NCBI GenBank assembly: GCA_013368315.1
Contig: JAACJM010000154.1
Coordinates: forward strand, 62,001 to 126,000
Reading direction: 5' to 3'
DNA length: 64,000 nt
Source: Tetrapyrgos nigripes
Taxonomy: Eukaryota > Basidiomycota > Agaricomycetes > Agaricales > Campanellaceae
Shown piece after piece: positions 1 to 12,063 of the stretch. The notes beneath the pieces were generated by a model that saw only the letters and a list, made by a program, of their open reading frames with translations, ran no database searches and was not told the origin of the DNA. Within the stretch, counting starts at the first letter, position 1, and the number at the start of each line of letters is the position of its first letter. Both the position numbers and the translations under genes were made by a program.

Positions 1-880
1 TTATTTGGAAAGTGCTTGGGCTCAGGCTAATCCAGGCATGGGAGTATTTCTGCCCTCCCTGCGCGCCTGCCATTGTTGCTATATATATTGTCCTACTACT
101 GCATTATTAAACAAATTACATTAGTACATCTAATGGTACATAAGTGAAACTGAGATTGCTGTTGGGTTTGCCAAAAAAGATGCTGTGGGCAGGGGCTGTG
201 GGAATATTTCTGCCCTGCTTGGGCACCCACCCATACATTATTGGGCCCATCAAGGGGCTATTGTTGTGCCCAGCGAGAACAGATTTGGCTGGGAAGATAT
301 TAGGATACCCTAAAGGAGAGTGTCTTAACTCAGATTGATCAGAAATCCATCGTGAGTGTTGGTTCCCATGGCAATCAGGGTTTGGTTGGGCATGATCCCT
401 TCTTCACTCCATGTGCCATTGTTGCGTATTCTCCCAAAGAGATACATATGGGTGCATGCAAGGTGTGTGCTGCATCCTAAATAATGCTCAATGTGTTGAT
501 AGTGCCCTTTAACATAGGATTACTTTGTATGGGCTTGGGTGGGCTCAGCACCTTGAATCATCCAATTTGTTGTACACCTAAGTACAACTACTTATTGAGT
601 CATGGAGAATGCTCATAATTAGAGGAACAATGCCATCATTTTTTGGCCTGGGATCTGGGGTATCAAATGTCAATTTACACTTGATCAACAGCAATTGTGA
701 CTGAAAGAGTAACCAGCATTGTAAGTTCGCGGGCCTGCATGATCTGTACCAGTCAATGGTGTATATATTAGTTATGCATCAAATCACTTTGAGATTGCTT
801 TCTGGCCAAAAAAATGGTGCCAAATTGCTACATGCATACTTAGTTGGATGTTAATTCAACAATCATTCAGTGTATGATAC
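1..880. other. Intergenic, no gene recognised
   Basis: No reading frame here resembles a protein family I know. Two similar phrases ending in 'tatttctgccctsc' occur near 45-60 and 205-220, suggesting an old local duplication. The part from about 770 shares short phrases (for example 'attaattcaacaa') with 56,220-56,290, so it may belong to the same diverged dispersed repeat as 2,075-2,400. Confidence 0.4.
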
Positions 881-884
881 TTAA

Positions 885-2060
885 TGTAGTCTAATTGCGA
901 GATCTTCTCAGAGTCTCGTCTAGCCTTATTCTTTGTTCCTGCCTTGTCTTTGCCCCTTGTTCTCCTTATGAGTTCCCTCTCCCACGAGTTTCCTTTTCCA
1001 TCTCTCTCTAACAAGCTTCCCCTCCATCGAGTTTCCCCTCTCTAAACAAGTTTCCACATTCACCTACATGTTTCATCCCCCTATTTCATATGGACAAGCA
1101 TATTTATACTTTAATCCTTCTCATTCAAATTTGAACAATGGCTGGCTGCTTGCGTCAATGGGGTTCTCCTGTCAATTGCAAGCTGCCCCTCACCCACGAA
1201 CAACTGGACATCATCATAAACTCACTCTCCACATCCACCTCCCATGACGACTTCCTCTTCAAAGCAATGGTGCTTACTGGCTTTCACAGACTTCTCTGAC
1301 TTGGTGAGATGACAGATCCAAATTGTAAAAAGTCCATCAATCATCACAAGACTGTCATGTGTCATTCTGTTGACGTGTCCGATCCATTCCAATTCTCATT
1401 CTTCTTCCCAGACCATAAAGCCGATTGATTCTTCAAAGGCAACCTTGTCATCATCCAATCTACCTCTTGTTCCACAAATCCTTTCCCACAAATCCTTTCC
1501 TACCTCGAATCTCATGACCGTAACTTCCCACTCTGCCCAGAGCTTTGGATTAAAGCCAATGGGAAAATTCCTACCTGTGATTGGTTTATCAAGAGATTGA
1601 AGAGTATCCTACCCAACATCAATATAGCAGGGCACTCGCTATGGTCAGGTGGTGGAACTTCTATGGCAGAAGCAGGAGTTCCACCACATCTCATCCAAGC
1701 AGCTGGACATTGGACCTCTCATGCGTTCGAGATCTACATCTGTAAAAACCCTGTCCTTCTTCACTCCCTGATTTTTGGTTGGCCAGCTCATTAAAGATTA
1801 TTTTTCCCAATTGTCACTGTTTCAGGGCATTGGATGACTCCCCCTTCTTCTCCCATTTCCAATGCTCTAATTTTTTCTTTTCTAAATTTAAATTTAAATT
1901 CTTTTTTCCTTATTCTTCTCTTTCTCCCTCCCTTCCCATTTCCTTCTCCTTAGCTCCATAGCCATTCTCTTCATCCTAATGTCATTCTCTTTTTGGGCAG
2001 CCTCATTTTGAGGTTGCCACATATGCCTATTATTCTTATTTGCTCTAACCCACTAAGAGA
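885..2060 (+). mobile_element. Remnant of a tyrosine-recombinase element (Crypton/DIRS-like)
   Basis: The region contains the recombinase pseudogene at 1,138-1,794. Its outer segments recur in reverse at 19,000-19,580: the phrase 'taatgtagtctaattgcgag' near 890-910 matches the reverse complement near 19,555-19,575, and a phrase around 'cctcattttgaggttgcc' near 2,003-2,020 matches the reverse complement near 19,040-19,060. The reverse copy lacks the recombinase. The shared outer segments suggest the element extends to about these limits. Exact ends, terminal repeats and any target duplication were not resolved, so the Crypton versus DIRS assignment is open. Confidence 0.5.
1138..1794 (+). pseudogene. 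Tyrosine recombinase (integrase) pseudogene
   Basis: In frame from the ATG at 1,138 the translation resembles the C-terminal catalytic half of fungal tyrosine recombinases, which cut and rejoin DNA through an R...HxxR...Y catalytic set. Visible are GFHRLL followed by LGEMT (the first-Arg box region), GHSLWSGGGTSMAEAGV (HxxR box), PPHLIQAAGHW, and a final IYI that would hold the Tyr. The HxxR arginine reads Trp (CGG to TGG). Two TGA codons interrupt the frame, after GFHRLL (about 1,298) and after HKAD (about 1,423), each where the family expects Arg (CGA to TGA). The N-terminal DNA-binding part is not seen. It is therefore inactive. Established: the boxes define the family. Inferred: the ancestral codons. 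Confidence 0.75.
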
Positions 2061-2074
2061 CTCGTGCTGAAGGC

Positions 2075-2400
2075 AAAGCAATTAGATGTATATGGACTCA
2101 GCTTTGGGCCTTAGTGCAAAGTGTCAATATATGCAAGGGGGTCTAGCAAGTGATGTATGTGTTCAAGTCTTTGGATGATCACTTTTTTGCAGTTTTTGCA
2201 TCCCAAAGTGATTTTGAGGCTCTGTCAATTTCAGATGGCCATAATATAGCTGGATACCTTATAATTACTCTTTTATATGTCACTCACAACATTTCTGTAT
2301 TTTCTGGTGATTTTAAGACCACTCCATCATACCTCTAATTCAAGACGAATGTGCCAGATTGACCATTTCTTGACCGTTTTGGATTAACTCGCAAGTATAT
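2075..2400. repeat. Diverged dispersed repeat, copy 1
   Basis: About 300 bp aligns by eye, in the same orientation, with 56,380-56,660. Shared landmarks in the same order are 'gatgtatgtgtt', 'ctttggatg.tcacttttt', 'agtttttgcatc', 'ttaagacc' versus 'ttgagacc', 'tacctctaatyca' and 'attgaccatttyttga'. No coding capacity was recognised and element ends were not found. The copies are strongly diverged, so they are old. Confidence 0.55.
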
Positions 2401-5400
2401 TGCACATCACTCAAAAGATAGTGACAAGAAATATTCAGCCAGTGCTAATCCATATTTTATACCTATCCCGAACTTCTCTGATGCTGAAAACGCTCTGTAG
2501 ATACAACATGAGTCGAGCAAAGCTCGAGATGGTGTGCTAAGCACCCAGGAAATGCATGAGAATCTACTGTTCAACAGTAATTCGACAGTAATTCAATGAC
2601 ACATCATCATCGTTGAGCCACCAGCGCATCCCTTGGGCATCCCCACCACCCTTCTTCTGTGTTCATGAAGGACAACAATGGACAGCCTTATGCGTATATC
2701 ACTTCTCTCATTGAAAACACTGCCTCATTTGCAGCACTTGGCCATACATGGCTGTCACTTTTATGGTGTGTCCTACTCTGCATCTCATACCTCCATAACT
2801 CATACCTCCACCTACTGGTTCCAAATCTCTTCAGAAGACCTATAACTCTCTTTTAAATCAGCCCTCACCATCTCTTGTCTGCTGAAATGGTCATGTTTGG
2901 GGGAAGTAATCCTGGACAAGGGGAGTTGATGAAGTGGGTGACAGAGCACCCTGGGGATAGGGTTAACAATGGGTTGAGTGGTCTTAAGACTGGTACAGAT
3001 GTAGTGAGGGGATGGGTCAGGAATGAGTGGAGCAAAGCGAAGGGGAGTTGTGAGGAACATTGTCCCTCACTTACATCATACTCATACCTGGCAAACCTGG
3101 ACTATGGATGTGTGTGGGGCATAATTGTCATGGTAAGGTACGTCTTTTCATTCATTGTTCATTGTTTGTCCTTTCCCCTCCTTACAATCACTTGGCTGAC
3201 TTTTCTTGATCCAATGCACAACAGCTTCCTATGCTACACATGGATACAGCGTGGTGCCAGCAAGAATATCCACCACCACCCCTGGCCTCATCAAACTCAT
3301 GCGACGAGGAAGATAGGTTGCAGAGGATGAAGACACTAGAGATTGTAGCTGACTAGAGCCTATGTACTACACACAATGAAATATATTTTGTGTGATAATA
3401 TGCTACCTAATCTATGTTCCTGAACTGACCCAGACATGTGTTACTATACAACTGCTAGATTATGTGATTATGTACATGCTCAATTTGGAAAGTGGCCGTC
3501 CCAAGCTGAGTTACAAACCAGAGCCGAGTTGAGGAGCCTTGGAGAGCTATGGACCTCGGTCCACAGCTCTCAGTCCAGGATCTAGTCAGCTAAATGTGCA
3601 TCATAGCTGGTAGGTTATTTGGCAGGGCTTTTATAAAAAAAGATCCTTGGGATTATCCAACGATTTTTATAAATGAACTTGTAAGGTACAACCTAGGATT
3701 TTATATAATTACTGTGTCTCAGGGTGTGAAGACTTGATAATTCTAATCTGGGACAAATGCATATGTACTAAAGGGTACATAGTAAAGGTGAGTCAAGTTG
3801 AGTCTAGTCTTGACAGTTGAATCAGCGATGTAGCTATAATGAGCTTAGATTACATGCTCTTCTTTCATATACAATCTGCAAAGGCGTTGGATAAGATGTC
3901 AGAACCACGTTTGCAACCCCTCTCCTGATTGTCTATCTGTCTATAAGAACGTCAACAGCATACCATGACCATGTGCTCAACGACCCTTGTATCCTTTTTC
4001 ATGAGATTGAGTGTCCTCAGTAAGTCAATCAGATAACTTATATTGATGGGTTTCTCCCTGACAATCGTTTTCACTTGTATCTGTTTTGGCTGCACCTACA
4101 CTTGGGTTCAATGAGCAGAACAAGGCTCCTCAACGCAGAGGACCAGCTTTCATCACTGTTGATGCTACTAGTGAGCCATGGGCTGCCACCACTAAGGTGT
4201 GTTTTTTGCAATGTTACACTGTTCTATGTATCAGGTGCTGATGATCATGACTTGCATCTTCTTCATTCCCTATGTGACATTCCTTCGTTCCTATCTAGCT
4301 ACTTTTCTCAAGGCAGGCAGGATGTGGTGGGCTCTGTTGGGCAGTTGATAATTGATTGAGAGCTTGGATAATAGGCTTTTGGAATGATAGTTGGTTTACT
4401 TGAAGTACATTTGGGATTAATTTCAATGAGTTTGAGACTCTTGAGTCTAGGTTTTGGGATGAAAATTTCAGCATGAGGTGAGTTTTGAGGCCATCAAAGC
4501 TCGACAGCTCGGTTGCCATATTGGTAAGCCAAGGCAGTTGAGGTAAGCTCAGGATCCAGAGTACTTCTGCCTCCCGACAGCACTAGGACCAGCTTCTCAG
4601 GATTCTCATGAGTTCAAATTCCTATCCCTTTTTGTTGCCATTTGCTCGGCCAAAGGGTAATCACCAAAAACTGTACAGCCATGACATAGTACAAACCTGG
4701 CTCTCCTCTATACCAAGAGAGTGGCACAAAAACCTTATGTAATAGATATTTCGATGACCCCTTGGATGGACACGGCGTGCATGACATTGACGTTCCTTCT
4801 GTCCGTCTTCAACAACTCATATGCATTGTTCTAACCTCCACTCCTTGCCTCACACATTCTGTTGTTCCTATGCACCACTCATACCTCTCTCACCTATTGG
4901 GAACACGTTAAGGATCTTTCAGCAGAGGAAGAGTCAAAGAATTTCCTTGAGGAGAGAGCTGTTAATGAAAGAGAAGGCTAGGCAGCAAGAGCAGAGTCCT
5001 GGTGAGTCTTGTTCCTTTTCTTGTCAAAGCTATTAGTCTACCTGGCTACATGTTTTAATGTCTATCTTACAGTATTACAACTACCCCAACATCTGCAAAA
5101 TGCCATTCAGGGCCATGGTCCAAAATTTCCTCCAAAGTCAAAGCTAAAATTGAGAACATTTCTTTGCCTCTCCCATTCACCTCTTCATCTAATACTCCCT
5201 CTTCTCCCAACTCTTCTTCAAATACCCCCACTGTGCAAGACCCCTTCCCCCCTCTCTCGTTCTACTCAACTCCCTTCACTGGCTCCTCCCCCTTCAACTA
5301 GCAACAAATCCAATATGCCGATGTTGTACCCTATGATCGAACACGCGTCATCATCAGATCCTCTTCTTCATCTGCCTCTACCTTTTTCCTACCACCATCA

Positions 5401-5930
5401 GCATCCCTTCCCCTTCTCCTCCTACCACTTGACCGTCAACCTTGGGCTCAACAAGCTTGTCCTCACATCAAACCCCCCTCCTCCCCCCTCTGCATACCTA
5501 AACGCAACCTAAACACCTCATGGATCCACAAACTCTGGGGTCACAAGACCTGGATAGCGACACAAGTGCCTCTACCAGAGACAGTTCATGCATTCTTTGT
5601 TGGGGCAGGCTTCTGAATTTGCTTCTGCTTCAGTGTCTGAGTCTGGGTCTATGTCGAGTGGGTGTAAAGGCAGAAGATGATTGACACCCAGGACACTAGT
5701 CCAATTAACGTAATATGTGGAGGGTATGAGGAAAGCCCATCCATATTTTCAGGGAATGTTGCAGTTACAATGAGTGAGGGGGTAGCACTGTAGCCCCTAT
5801 TTACACATACTTACTCACTGACTTACTCATCCTCAAAGCCTGGATGGTACTCTTTTACTCAGCACGCTGTAGAGTACTATAAAAACCCATAGATACTTCA
5901 TAGACCCTAGATTACTTTGAACCCAGTTTC
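2400..5930. other. Gene-poor stretch; possible decayed coding traces 4.7-5.6 kb
   Basis: Nothing recognisable lies in 2,400-4,600. Between about 4,880 and 5,620 (+ strand) there is a coding-like trace: an acidic stretch reading AEEESKNFLEERAVNEREG before a TAG, a plausible donor GTGAGT at about 5,001 with an acceptor near 5,070, then a Ser/Pro-rich frame that recovers after one stop (NTSWIHKLWGHKTW near 5,505-5,545). I cannot assign a family. Long alternative frames here are CT-rich low-complexity sequence. The chromovirus target site is at the right edge. Confidence 0.3.
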
Positions 5931-5935
5931 TTTAC

Positions 5936-6318
5936 TGTAACGGCAACTCCTGACATGTGAGGCAATCACTCAACAACTGCAGGAGGGGATCAAAAGATAT
6001 ATAAATCAGAACTAGAAGGTACAAGGCTGACATACTATGCACCTGCAGGAGGGGATCCAAAGAGAAAAACTCAAGGATACTCACCTGCAGGGAAGGGGTA
6101 TATATACTCATCTGAAGGCCTGGGAAAAGATCTACAAAACTGTACAGTTGAAACGAAGTAATGGAAAGGTGGAATGATGGGAGATCAAATGATGAATGAT
6201 GAATGATGGATGATGAAACAGTGAAACAGGGATAAACAAGTCAATGAAGTCCAGATAGAACAAGAAGAAACAAGTGCTAGAGGATAAGGGAAGGAAAAAG
6301 GAAAACTGTCCCCTTACA
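5936..6318 (-). repeat. 3' LTR of the chromovirus
   Basis: This is 383 bp, direct repeat of 11,676-12,058. In element orientation it starts TGTAAGGGGACAG and ends GCCGTTACA, the canonical TG...CA. It contains a short ATGATGAATGATG repetition and TATATAAAT/TATATATACT motifs that may be promoter elements. Confidence 0.95.
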
Positions 6319-6332
6319 TCACCCCTCTACTA
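6319..6332 (-). other. Polypurine tract of the chromovirus
   Basis: On the minus strand the sequence AGTAGAGGGGTGA lies immediately upstream of the 3' LTR and overlaps the polyprotein stop codon. In LTR elements this tract primes plus-strand DNA synthesis. The call rests on position and composition. Confidence 0.8.
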
Positions 6333-8098
6333 GATCTGCGGTGACCTCAACGCAGCACGCCAGTTCCTGGAATGATCAGCTTGCGACACTCGCACCATTT
6401 TAACAGCATCAGGATGCCTTGCATAGAAGTCTGCCACTGCCTTTGGAGCATGTACCAAATCCTCTGCATGTTCCCATGAGTCCTCTTGTGGTCCATAGCC
6501 TTTCCATCGGACAAGGTATTGCAACTTTTTCCAACATCCATAACAACGACTATCCAAAATCTCTTCAACCTCGAACTCTTCTTCACCATCAATGATTTCA
6601 GGTTCAGGAGGTGGGTCAGGTCTACGACCAGGGATAGGATCGTCAGTGTAGCAGTCAAGTTTGATGACAGGGAAGACTGGATGGAGGTGTTTCATGGATG
6701 GGGGAAGTTTCAGTTTGTAGGCACCCTTGCCAACTTCTTGAAGAATGGTGTAAGGCCCAAGCCAACGGTGACTGAGTTTCTTTGATGGACAGGTTGTGTT
6801 GATGTCAGAGCCATCCAACCAGACCTTGTCACCAGGCTTAAAGACAGGGGCAGGGGTATGGCGACAGTTATAGTATTGGGCATACTCTGACTTGGCCTTT
6901 GTGAGTGCTGCCTGTGCCTCTGTCCAGCCTGACTTGAGCCGATCAACAAAGTCATTGATGTTCTCCATTTCTGACTGCCATGTGTGAGGCTCAAAACCCA
7001 TATGAGGGTTTCGACCAGTGTCAATCATGAAAGGAGTTTGCTGAGTCGACACATGGACCTTATTGTTGTAGGAGAACTCAGCAGTGGGCAGTAGCTCATC
7101 CCAGTCATCCTGGCATTGACTCACCCACTGACGCAGGTAACCTTCTAGCTCTTGATTGACATGTTTGGTCTGCCTGTCTGTCTGTGGGTGGTAGGCTGTA
7201 GAAAGTTCCTGTTTGACACCAGCCATCCTACAGAGTTCCTTCATGAAGTCCATGACAAACTGTGGGCCATGGTCAGAGCATGCTGATCTGGGCATTCCAT
7301 GGTGCTTCCATACTTCCCTGAAGTAGATATGTGCAGCTCCCTCAGCAGTAACCATTGTATGAGTATGAAGGAAGTGACCTCTCTTGCCCAACATGTCTAC
7401 AACCACCATGACTGCATTGTACCCATGAGCTTCTGGTAGTTTGACAATGAAGTCAACTGACACTGACTGCCATGGCTCAGTGGGAGTCTCAGAAGGGACA
7501 AGCTCTCCAATGGGGAGGTGATGATGAGTCTTGGTCTGCATACATAGATCACAAGTCTTGGTATACAGCCCAATGTACCGAGACATCTAGGGCCACCAGT
7601 AGTTCCGTGAGACGAGTTCTAGGGTTTTGAACCGTCCAGGGTGACCAGTGACCTTGGTGTCATGGTGTTGGGAGACTATGCAACGGCAGAGGTCATTGGA
7701 AGGAGGAACATAGATCTTGCCCCAGAAATACAGCAGCCCTTCATGTTCATCCCATTCTGCACTGTGAATAGAGTGAGTGTGGGACTTGCGCAAGGCTTGC
7801 ACAGCACGCATGACTTGTTCCTCTAGCTTGTTTTCACAAACAGCGAAGCGGATGTCTCTCATGATCTTGACTTCTTCACCAGTCAAATCAATTGCAGTAG
7901 TGACAGCAGCGATTGAGAACATCTCTGGCTTGAGTAGCACAATGTCTGAATTGTCATTGACACCAGTACCATGATCAGGTTGGCAGGACAATGCATTGGG
8001 CTTGCCCATAGTGCAGCCAGGGCAATGGTGTAACTGGAAGTCAAAATGAGAGAGATACAGGGACCAATGGGCTTGACGTCGATTGAGCTTTTTTGCAG
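6330..8098 (-). pseudogene. Chromovirus integrase with C-terminal chromodomain (pol 3' part)
   Basis: The minus strand from just after the RNase H stop encodes the linker and the integrase. A zinc-binding HHCC module spans SQHHDTKVTGHPG and KTCDLC and is split by a TAG between WWP and MSRYIGLY (about 7,587). The catalytic core follows: VSVDFIVKLPE (first Asp), SACSDHGPQFV (second Asp; the family usually has SDRG) and VNQELEGYLRQW (Glu). The C terminus has a chromodomain, EVEEILDSRCYG then QYLVRWKGYGPQEDSWEH, which in chromoviruses directs integration to heterochromatin. From 7,586 to the end the 418-codon frame is uninterrupted. It forms one polyprotein with the upstream RT. Confidence 0.9.
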
Positions 8099-8099
8099 T

Positions 8100-9704
8100 T
8101 CAGAAGTACTCCAAGTTTTTATGGTCTGTCCAGATTTCCACAGGAAAACATCCTCCTTCAAGGAAGTGTCTCCATTCCTCGAGGGCTAGCATTTCCTTAT
8201 TGTGGATCTCATAGTTGTGTTCAATGGCGTTAAGACTCTTGGAGTAGAAGGCAATGGGGTGCCACTTTTCATCATCTGGAGACTGCTGGGATAAAACTGC
8301 TCCTGTAGCATAGTCAGAGCTATCTGACTCCAAGCGATATGGTTGAGAGTCGTCAGGCATGGTGAGGATGGGGGAGGAGGTGATTAGGGACTTCATGATG
8401 TCGAAGGTGTCCTGAGCATCCTTAGACCAATCAAACTTGATGTCTTTTTGGGTCAGTTCAAACAGCGGTCGTGCATGATGAGAGAAGTCCTGGATAAACC
8501 GACAGTAGAAGTTGGTGAATCCAAGGAAGGAGGAGACCTCTCTCTTGCTTTCAGGTACAGGCCACTCTGCAATGCCAGACACCTTGACAGGGTCCATTTC
8601 AACATGATTATGGGAGATGATGATGCCAAGATACTCAATGCAAGTCTTCTCAAACTCACATTTGTCTGCTGTAAGGTACAGCTTGTGTTGCCACAACTGG
8701 TCTAGGACTAGACGAGTCACACAATGATGCTCCTCAACAGTCTTGGTGTAAATCAAGATGCCGTCAAGATAGACAGATACAACACCCTCCATGATGAGAT
8801 CATGGAGAATGTCATTCATCATCGTCTGGAAGGTCGCAGGGCTGTTGCTGAGACCGAAGAACATGACACAGGGTTCGAAGAGACCACAGTTGGTGTGAAA
8901 GGCTGCCTTCCATTCGTCGCCTTCACGAATCCGGATGTTGTTGAAACCCCAGCATACATCCAATTTAGTGAAGTATTGTGCATCTTTGAGGTTATTAACA
9001 AGTTCATTAATCAAGGGCAATGGATAATGGTTCTTAATCGTCATCTTGTTTAGCACACAATAGTCTTGGACGAGTCAGAGGTTTCCATCCTTCTTCTTTA
9101 CAAAGAAGAATGGAGATGCCATAGGGGATTTGGAGGGACAAATGCAATCGGTAGACAGATTATCTGTGAGGAACTCATCAAGGGCCTTTTGTTCATTGGG
9201 AGCGAGTGGGTAGACCTTGCAATTGGCAGGTTTAGAGTCAGGGACTAACTCTACTGCATAGTCCCATGGTTTGCGGTCTGGCAGCACGTCGAAAGAGTCC
9301 TTGGAGAAGACATCTACGTACTCATAGAAGTGATCAGGGAGGCCATCATGAGAGTTCGAAGCCTTGGCATGTGCTTCTGCTAGATGTTGAGAAGTGGTGC
9401 TTGTCGCTCTGATGAACTTCGACTCCGGAGGAACCGAGGTAACAAATATGCGGTCACCTTCCTCAATAGAAGCGTCGTCAGGGAAGTCATCACAGCCAAA
9501 GGTCCTGAGGTTGTTCATCTCATCTTCACTGGGGTCCAATTCAATAACATGGGGAGATGGACCTTCTCGACAATGTTCCAGAGCTTGGTGTTGACAACAG
9601 GCAGCAGATAGAGATAGTTGACGTTCCTGTTGTACTTCTTCATGACACGTAGAGCACTGCCTGGGGCACCGGCTGAGCTTGATGTTGCCATTGTCCCAAT
9701 CCAC
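8100..9704 (-). pseudogene. Chromovirus reverse transcriptase and RNase H (pol middle part)
   Basis: RT signatures in order on the minus strand are SPMASPFFFVKKKDGNL, KLDVCWGFNNIRI (usually KLDVRWG), FFGLSNSPATFQTMMNDI and VYLDGILIYT, where the catalytic YLDD has become YLDG. RNase H follows with RLESDSSDYATGAVLSQ, IHNKEMLAL and IWTDHKNLEYF. A TGA after KKKDGNL (about 9,057) and another after NLEYF (about 8,098) interrupt the frame; at both, the family has Arg, consistent with CGA to TGA. The enzyme would copy element RNA into DNA; the active-site and stop changes make this copy dead. Confidence 0.92.
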
Positions 9705-10260
9705 CTCAGGATTATGGGCTCGTAACCATCCATAGCCAAGAATGAATCCTGGCTGCCAAGCTGAGTGACTGCAATCTGGATGCGTTCAGAGTGATCTTTG
9801 AAACACAGGATAGTGTCCAAGATCTTGGTTATGGCTCCAGCCTCATTAGGAGTGCTGTCAACATTGAAGACAGGGATAGGCTTCTGGAGTTTCTGGGTAG
9901 GAATAGAGTTCTTGGTGACAAACTCAGTGTGGCTCCACTGTTGATGAGCGCACTGCCAGAGATCAGAGAGGCATTTGATGTGGACTCTAACTCTATTGGG
10001 ACTGTCAGGCAGCGGCTTCTGTTGGAGGAGATTACTAATTTGCGAGGTAGACGGCGTTCCCAACGTTTTAGACAGTGCCAAGGAACTGAACAATAAATGG
10101 AAGGAATGGAAGGGGAAATAGAGGGGGCAGGGGGAGACATGACTGAGGCAATTACTTCACACATGGACTCAGGGGCAGAGATACAATCGTTATCATTGGT
10201 AGAGTCTGTAGATAAACATGCAAAGTAATTATTTTTTGACCATGAGGGCATGTCCATCAC
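9515..10260 (-). pseudogene. Chromovirus aspartic protease region (frameshifted)
   Basis: The protease active-site segment is seen as SALINSGATLSL in one frame (10,260-9,829), with Asn where the catalytic DSG/DTG aspartate is expected. The rest of the domain (FVTKNSIPTQKLQKPIPVFN, TPNEAGAIT, IQIAVTQLGSQDSFLAMDGY) is in a second frame (10,093-9,515), so a frameshift lies between, near 9,930-9,960. The enzyme would cleave the Gag-Pol polyprotein. Both the active-site change and the frameshift argue against function. Confidence 0.8.
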
Positions 10261-11640
10261 TCCTGGTCCTTGGCAAAATCCTCCTGAGTGGGCTTGTTCA
10301 TCAGGGCAGCTTGGAAATCCTGGAAAGCTGCATATGCTTCTGCAATCTCCTGCCAGTCATCAACAGACATATCCACGACGCGAACATGTTCATGTTGGCA
10401 GTCTGGACATGCTGCAGAGAAGTGACCGGTTTTGCCACATGTGTAGCAGGTGCAGCAGGCTAGGAACCTCTGCTCAAAGCATCGACTTCCATGGGAATGC
10501 CTTGGGGAAGGGGAGCTTGGGCAGGGCTGGCACATGAGGGGCAGGAATGGGGGAAGCAGCAGGGGTAGGAAACTGGATTGGGAAAAGGGAATGACCCTGA
10601 GGTTGAGCACGAGAGGGGAAAGTAGGCTTGGGTGGACCAGGGTGCACACTTCTCTGAGCACCACAGAAGATCACATCTTCCCATTCATGTTTATCAAACC
10701 TCTTGGCCAGGGAATACCAAGCCATGATGTCCCATTCCTGTGGACTAGCCTCTGCCTCTGCAACCTTCTTCTCTAAAGCAGGCTGCAGTCCACGTCAGAA
10801 TTTGAGGACCACTGTCTGACCAACATGTTTTGCGTCCTCAAGTCAGGCCTTGATAGTAGGTGCAGTAGGGTTCGTGGAGTAGAGGACAGGTTCAACGTTA
10901 AGGCCAGCCATGATGATGAGAGCATGGAAGTTGTCAACATATTCGTCAACAGAAGCTGTGCCCTAGGAGGAGACACCCTCTAGGGTGAGACTAGCCTGAG
11001 TGTGTTCATCTTCTGGCATGAACTCCTTGATGAACTCGGCTTCGAATTCTTGCCAGGTATCAAAGTGGGAGGAGCCGTGGAGGTGTCCATGGTCGATGAG
11101 GCTTTGGCAGTAGGTGGCAGCATGACCTGTCTGAAAGTAGGACAGCACCCACATAATCTTGGCAATATCGTCTTCAAAACGAACAGTGCTAGCATAAATG
11201 ATTGCACTGGTCCACCAGACTCGGCCATTAGCATGTTGACCATCAAAGATCCCAGGTGGGGATGCCTTAGCATGTGAAGCTCCAGAAGAATGATGAGAGG
11301 GAGGAGTAGAAGACAAAGCAGAGGATGGAGGTCGAGTGGGGTGTTGTGATGGGGGTTGAGGAGGTGGAGGGGGAGGGGGATTTTGGCCTTGGAGGGCGGC
11401 GAGGATCTCAGCCAGTTGCTCGCTCTGACTCTGAGAAGCCTGCTCTAGATGGGCCAGACAAGCATCAAAAGCTTCAGACATTGTGGGGGACCCAGGTAAT
11501 GAGGCAGAAGAAACAGAGGGTGGAGAGAACTGAGGAGTGGAGGAGGAGTCTTGGGGAACTGTGGGAGGAGCAAGAGCAGTGTGAGCACTATCAGAGTCGC
11601 TCTCACTGGTATCTGGAGCTTGGAATGAAATGGTTGCCAA
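10257..11640 (-). pseudogene. Chromovirus gag with CCHC zinc knuckle
   Basis: The ATG at 11,640, about 35 bases inside the 5' LTR, starts a Ser/Pro-rich N terminus followed by the capsid-like part (AKIMWVLSYFQTGHAATYC, WQEFEAEFIKEFMPEDE). A TAG after LEGVSS (about 10,963) interrupts it, and the same frame continues with GTASVDEYVDNFHAL. A frameshift near 10,490 leads to the zinc knuckle CYTCGKTGHFSAAC (CX2CX4HX4C), which would bind genomic RNA. Start choice: first ATG after the LTR in the long frame. Gag forms the virus-like particle; this copy is broken. Confidence 0.88.
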
Positions 11641-11675
11641 AGACGACTAGTCCACTTGATGAGGAGTTTTTCTAC

Positions 11676-12058
11676 TCTAAAGGCAACTCCTTACACGTGA
11701 GGCAATCACTCAACAACTGCAGGAGGGGATCCAAAGATATATAAATCAGAACTAGAAGGTACAAGGCTGACATACTATGCACCTGCAGGAGGAGATCCAA
11801 AGAGAAAAACTCAAGGATACTCACCTGCAGGGAAGGGGTATATATACTCATATGAAGGCCTGGGAAAAGATCTACAAAACTGTACAGTTGAAATGAAGTA
11901 ATGGAAAGGTGGAATGATGGGAGATCAAATGATGAATGATGAAATGATGGATGATGAAACAGTGAAACAGGGATAAACAAGTCAATGAAGTCCAGATAAA
12001 ACAAGAACAAACAAGTGCTAGAGGAGAAGGGAAGGAAAAAGGAAACTGTCCCCTTACA
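11676..12058 (-). repeat. 5' LTR of the chromovirus
   Basis: This is 383 bp, direct repeat of 5,936-6,318. It would carry promoter and transcription start. The inner terminus reads TAGA instead of TACA, a point change from the canonical CA end. The primer-binding region (about 11,640-11,675) did not match a tRNA 3' end that I could identify. Confidence 0.95.
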
Positions 12059-12063
12059 TTTAC

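Larger units (their letters stand above)
5931..12063 (-). mobile_element. Ty3 (gypsy) LTR retrotransposon, chromovirus clade, full length but inactive
   Basis: Two direct 383-bp LTRs (5,936-6,318 and 11,676-12,058) flank gag-protease-RT-RNase H-integrase-chromodomain on the minus strand. A perfect 5-bp target duplication TTTAC lies at 5,931-5,935 and 12,059-12,063. A polypurine tract abuts the 3' LTR. The LTRs differ at roughly a dozen positions (about 97% identity by eye), so the insertion is not very recent. The coding region is broken by several stops and frameshifts, and the RT YLDD box reads YLDG, so this copy cannot move by itself. Integrase placed after RT and a C-terminal chromodomain define the chromovirus clade (established family knowledge). 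Confidence 0.95.

Noticed and set aside
2875..3330. 151-codon plus-strand frame
   Set aside because: No family resemblance, T-rich hydrophobic second half, no supporting splice or duplicate evidence.
5009..5512. 167-codon plus-strand frame rich in Pro, Leu and Ser
   Set aside because: Composition-driven by CT-rich sequence; the neighbouring frame looks more protein-like.
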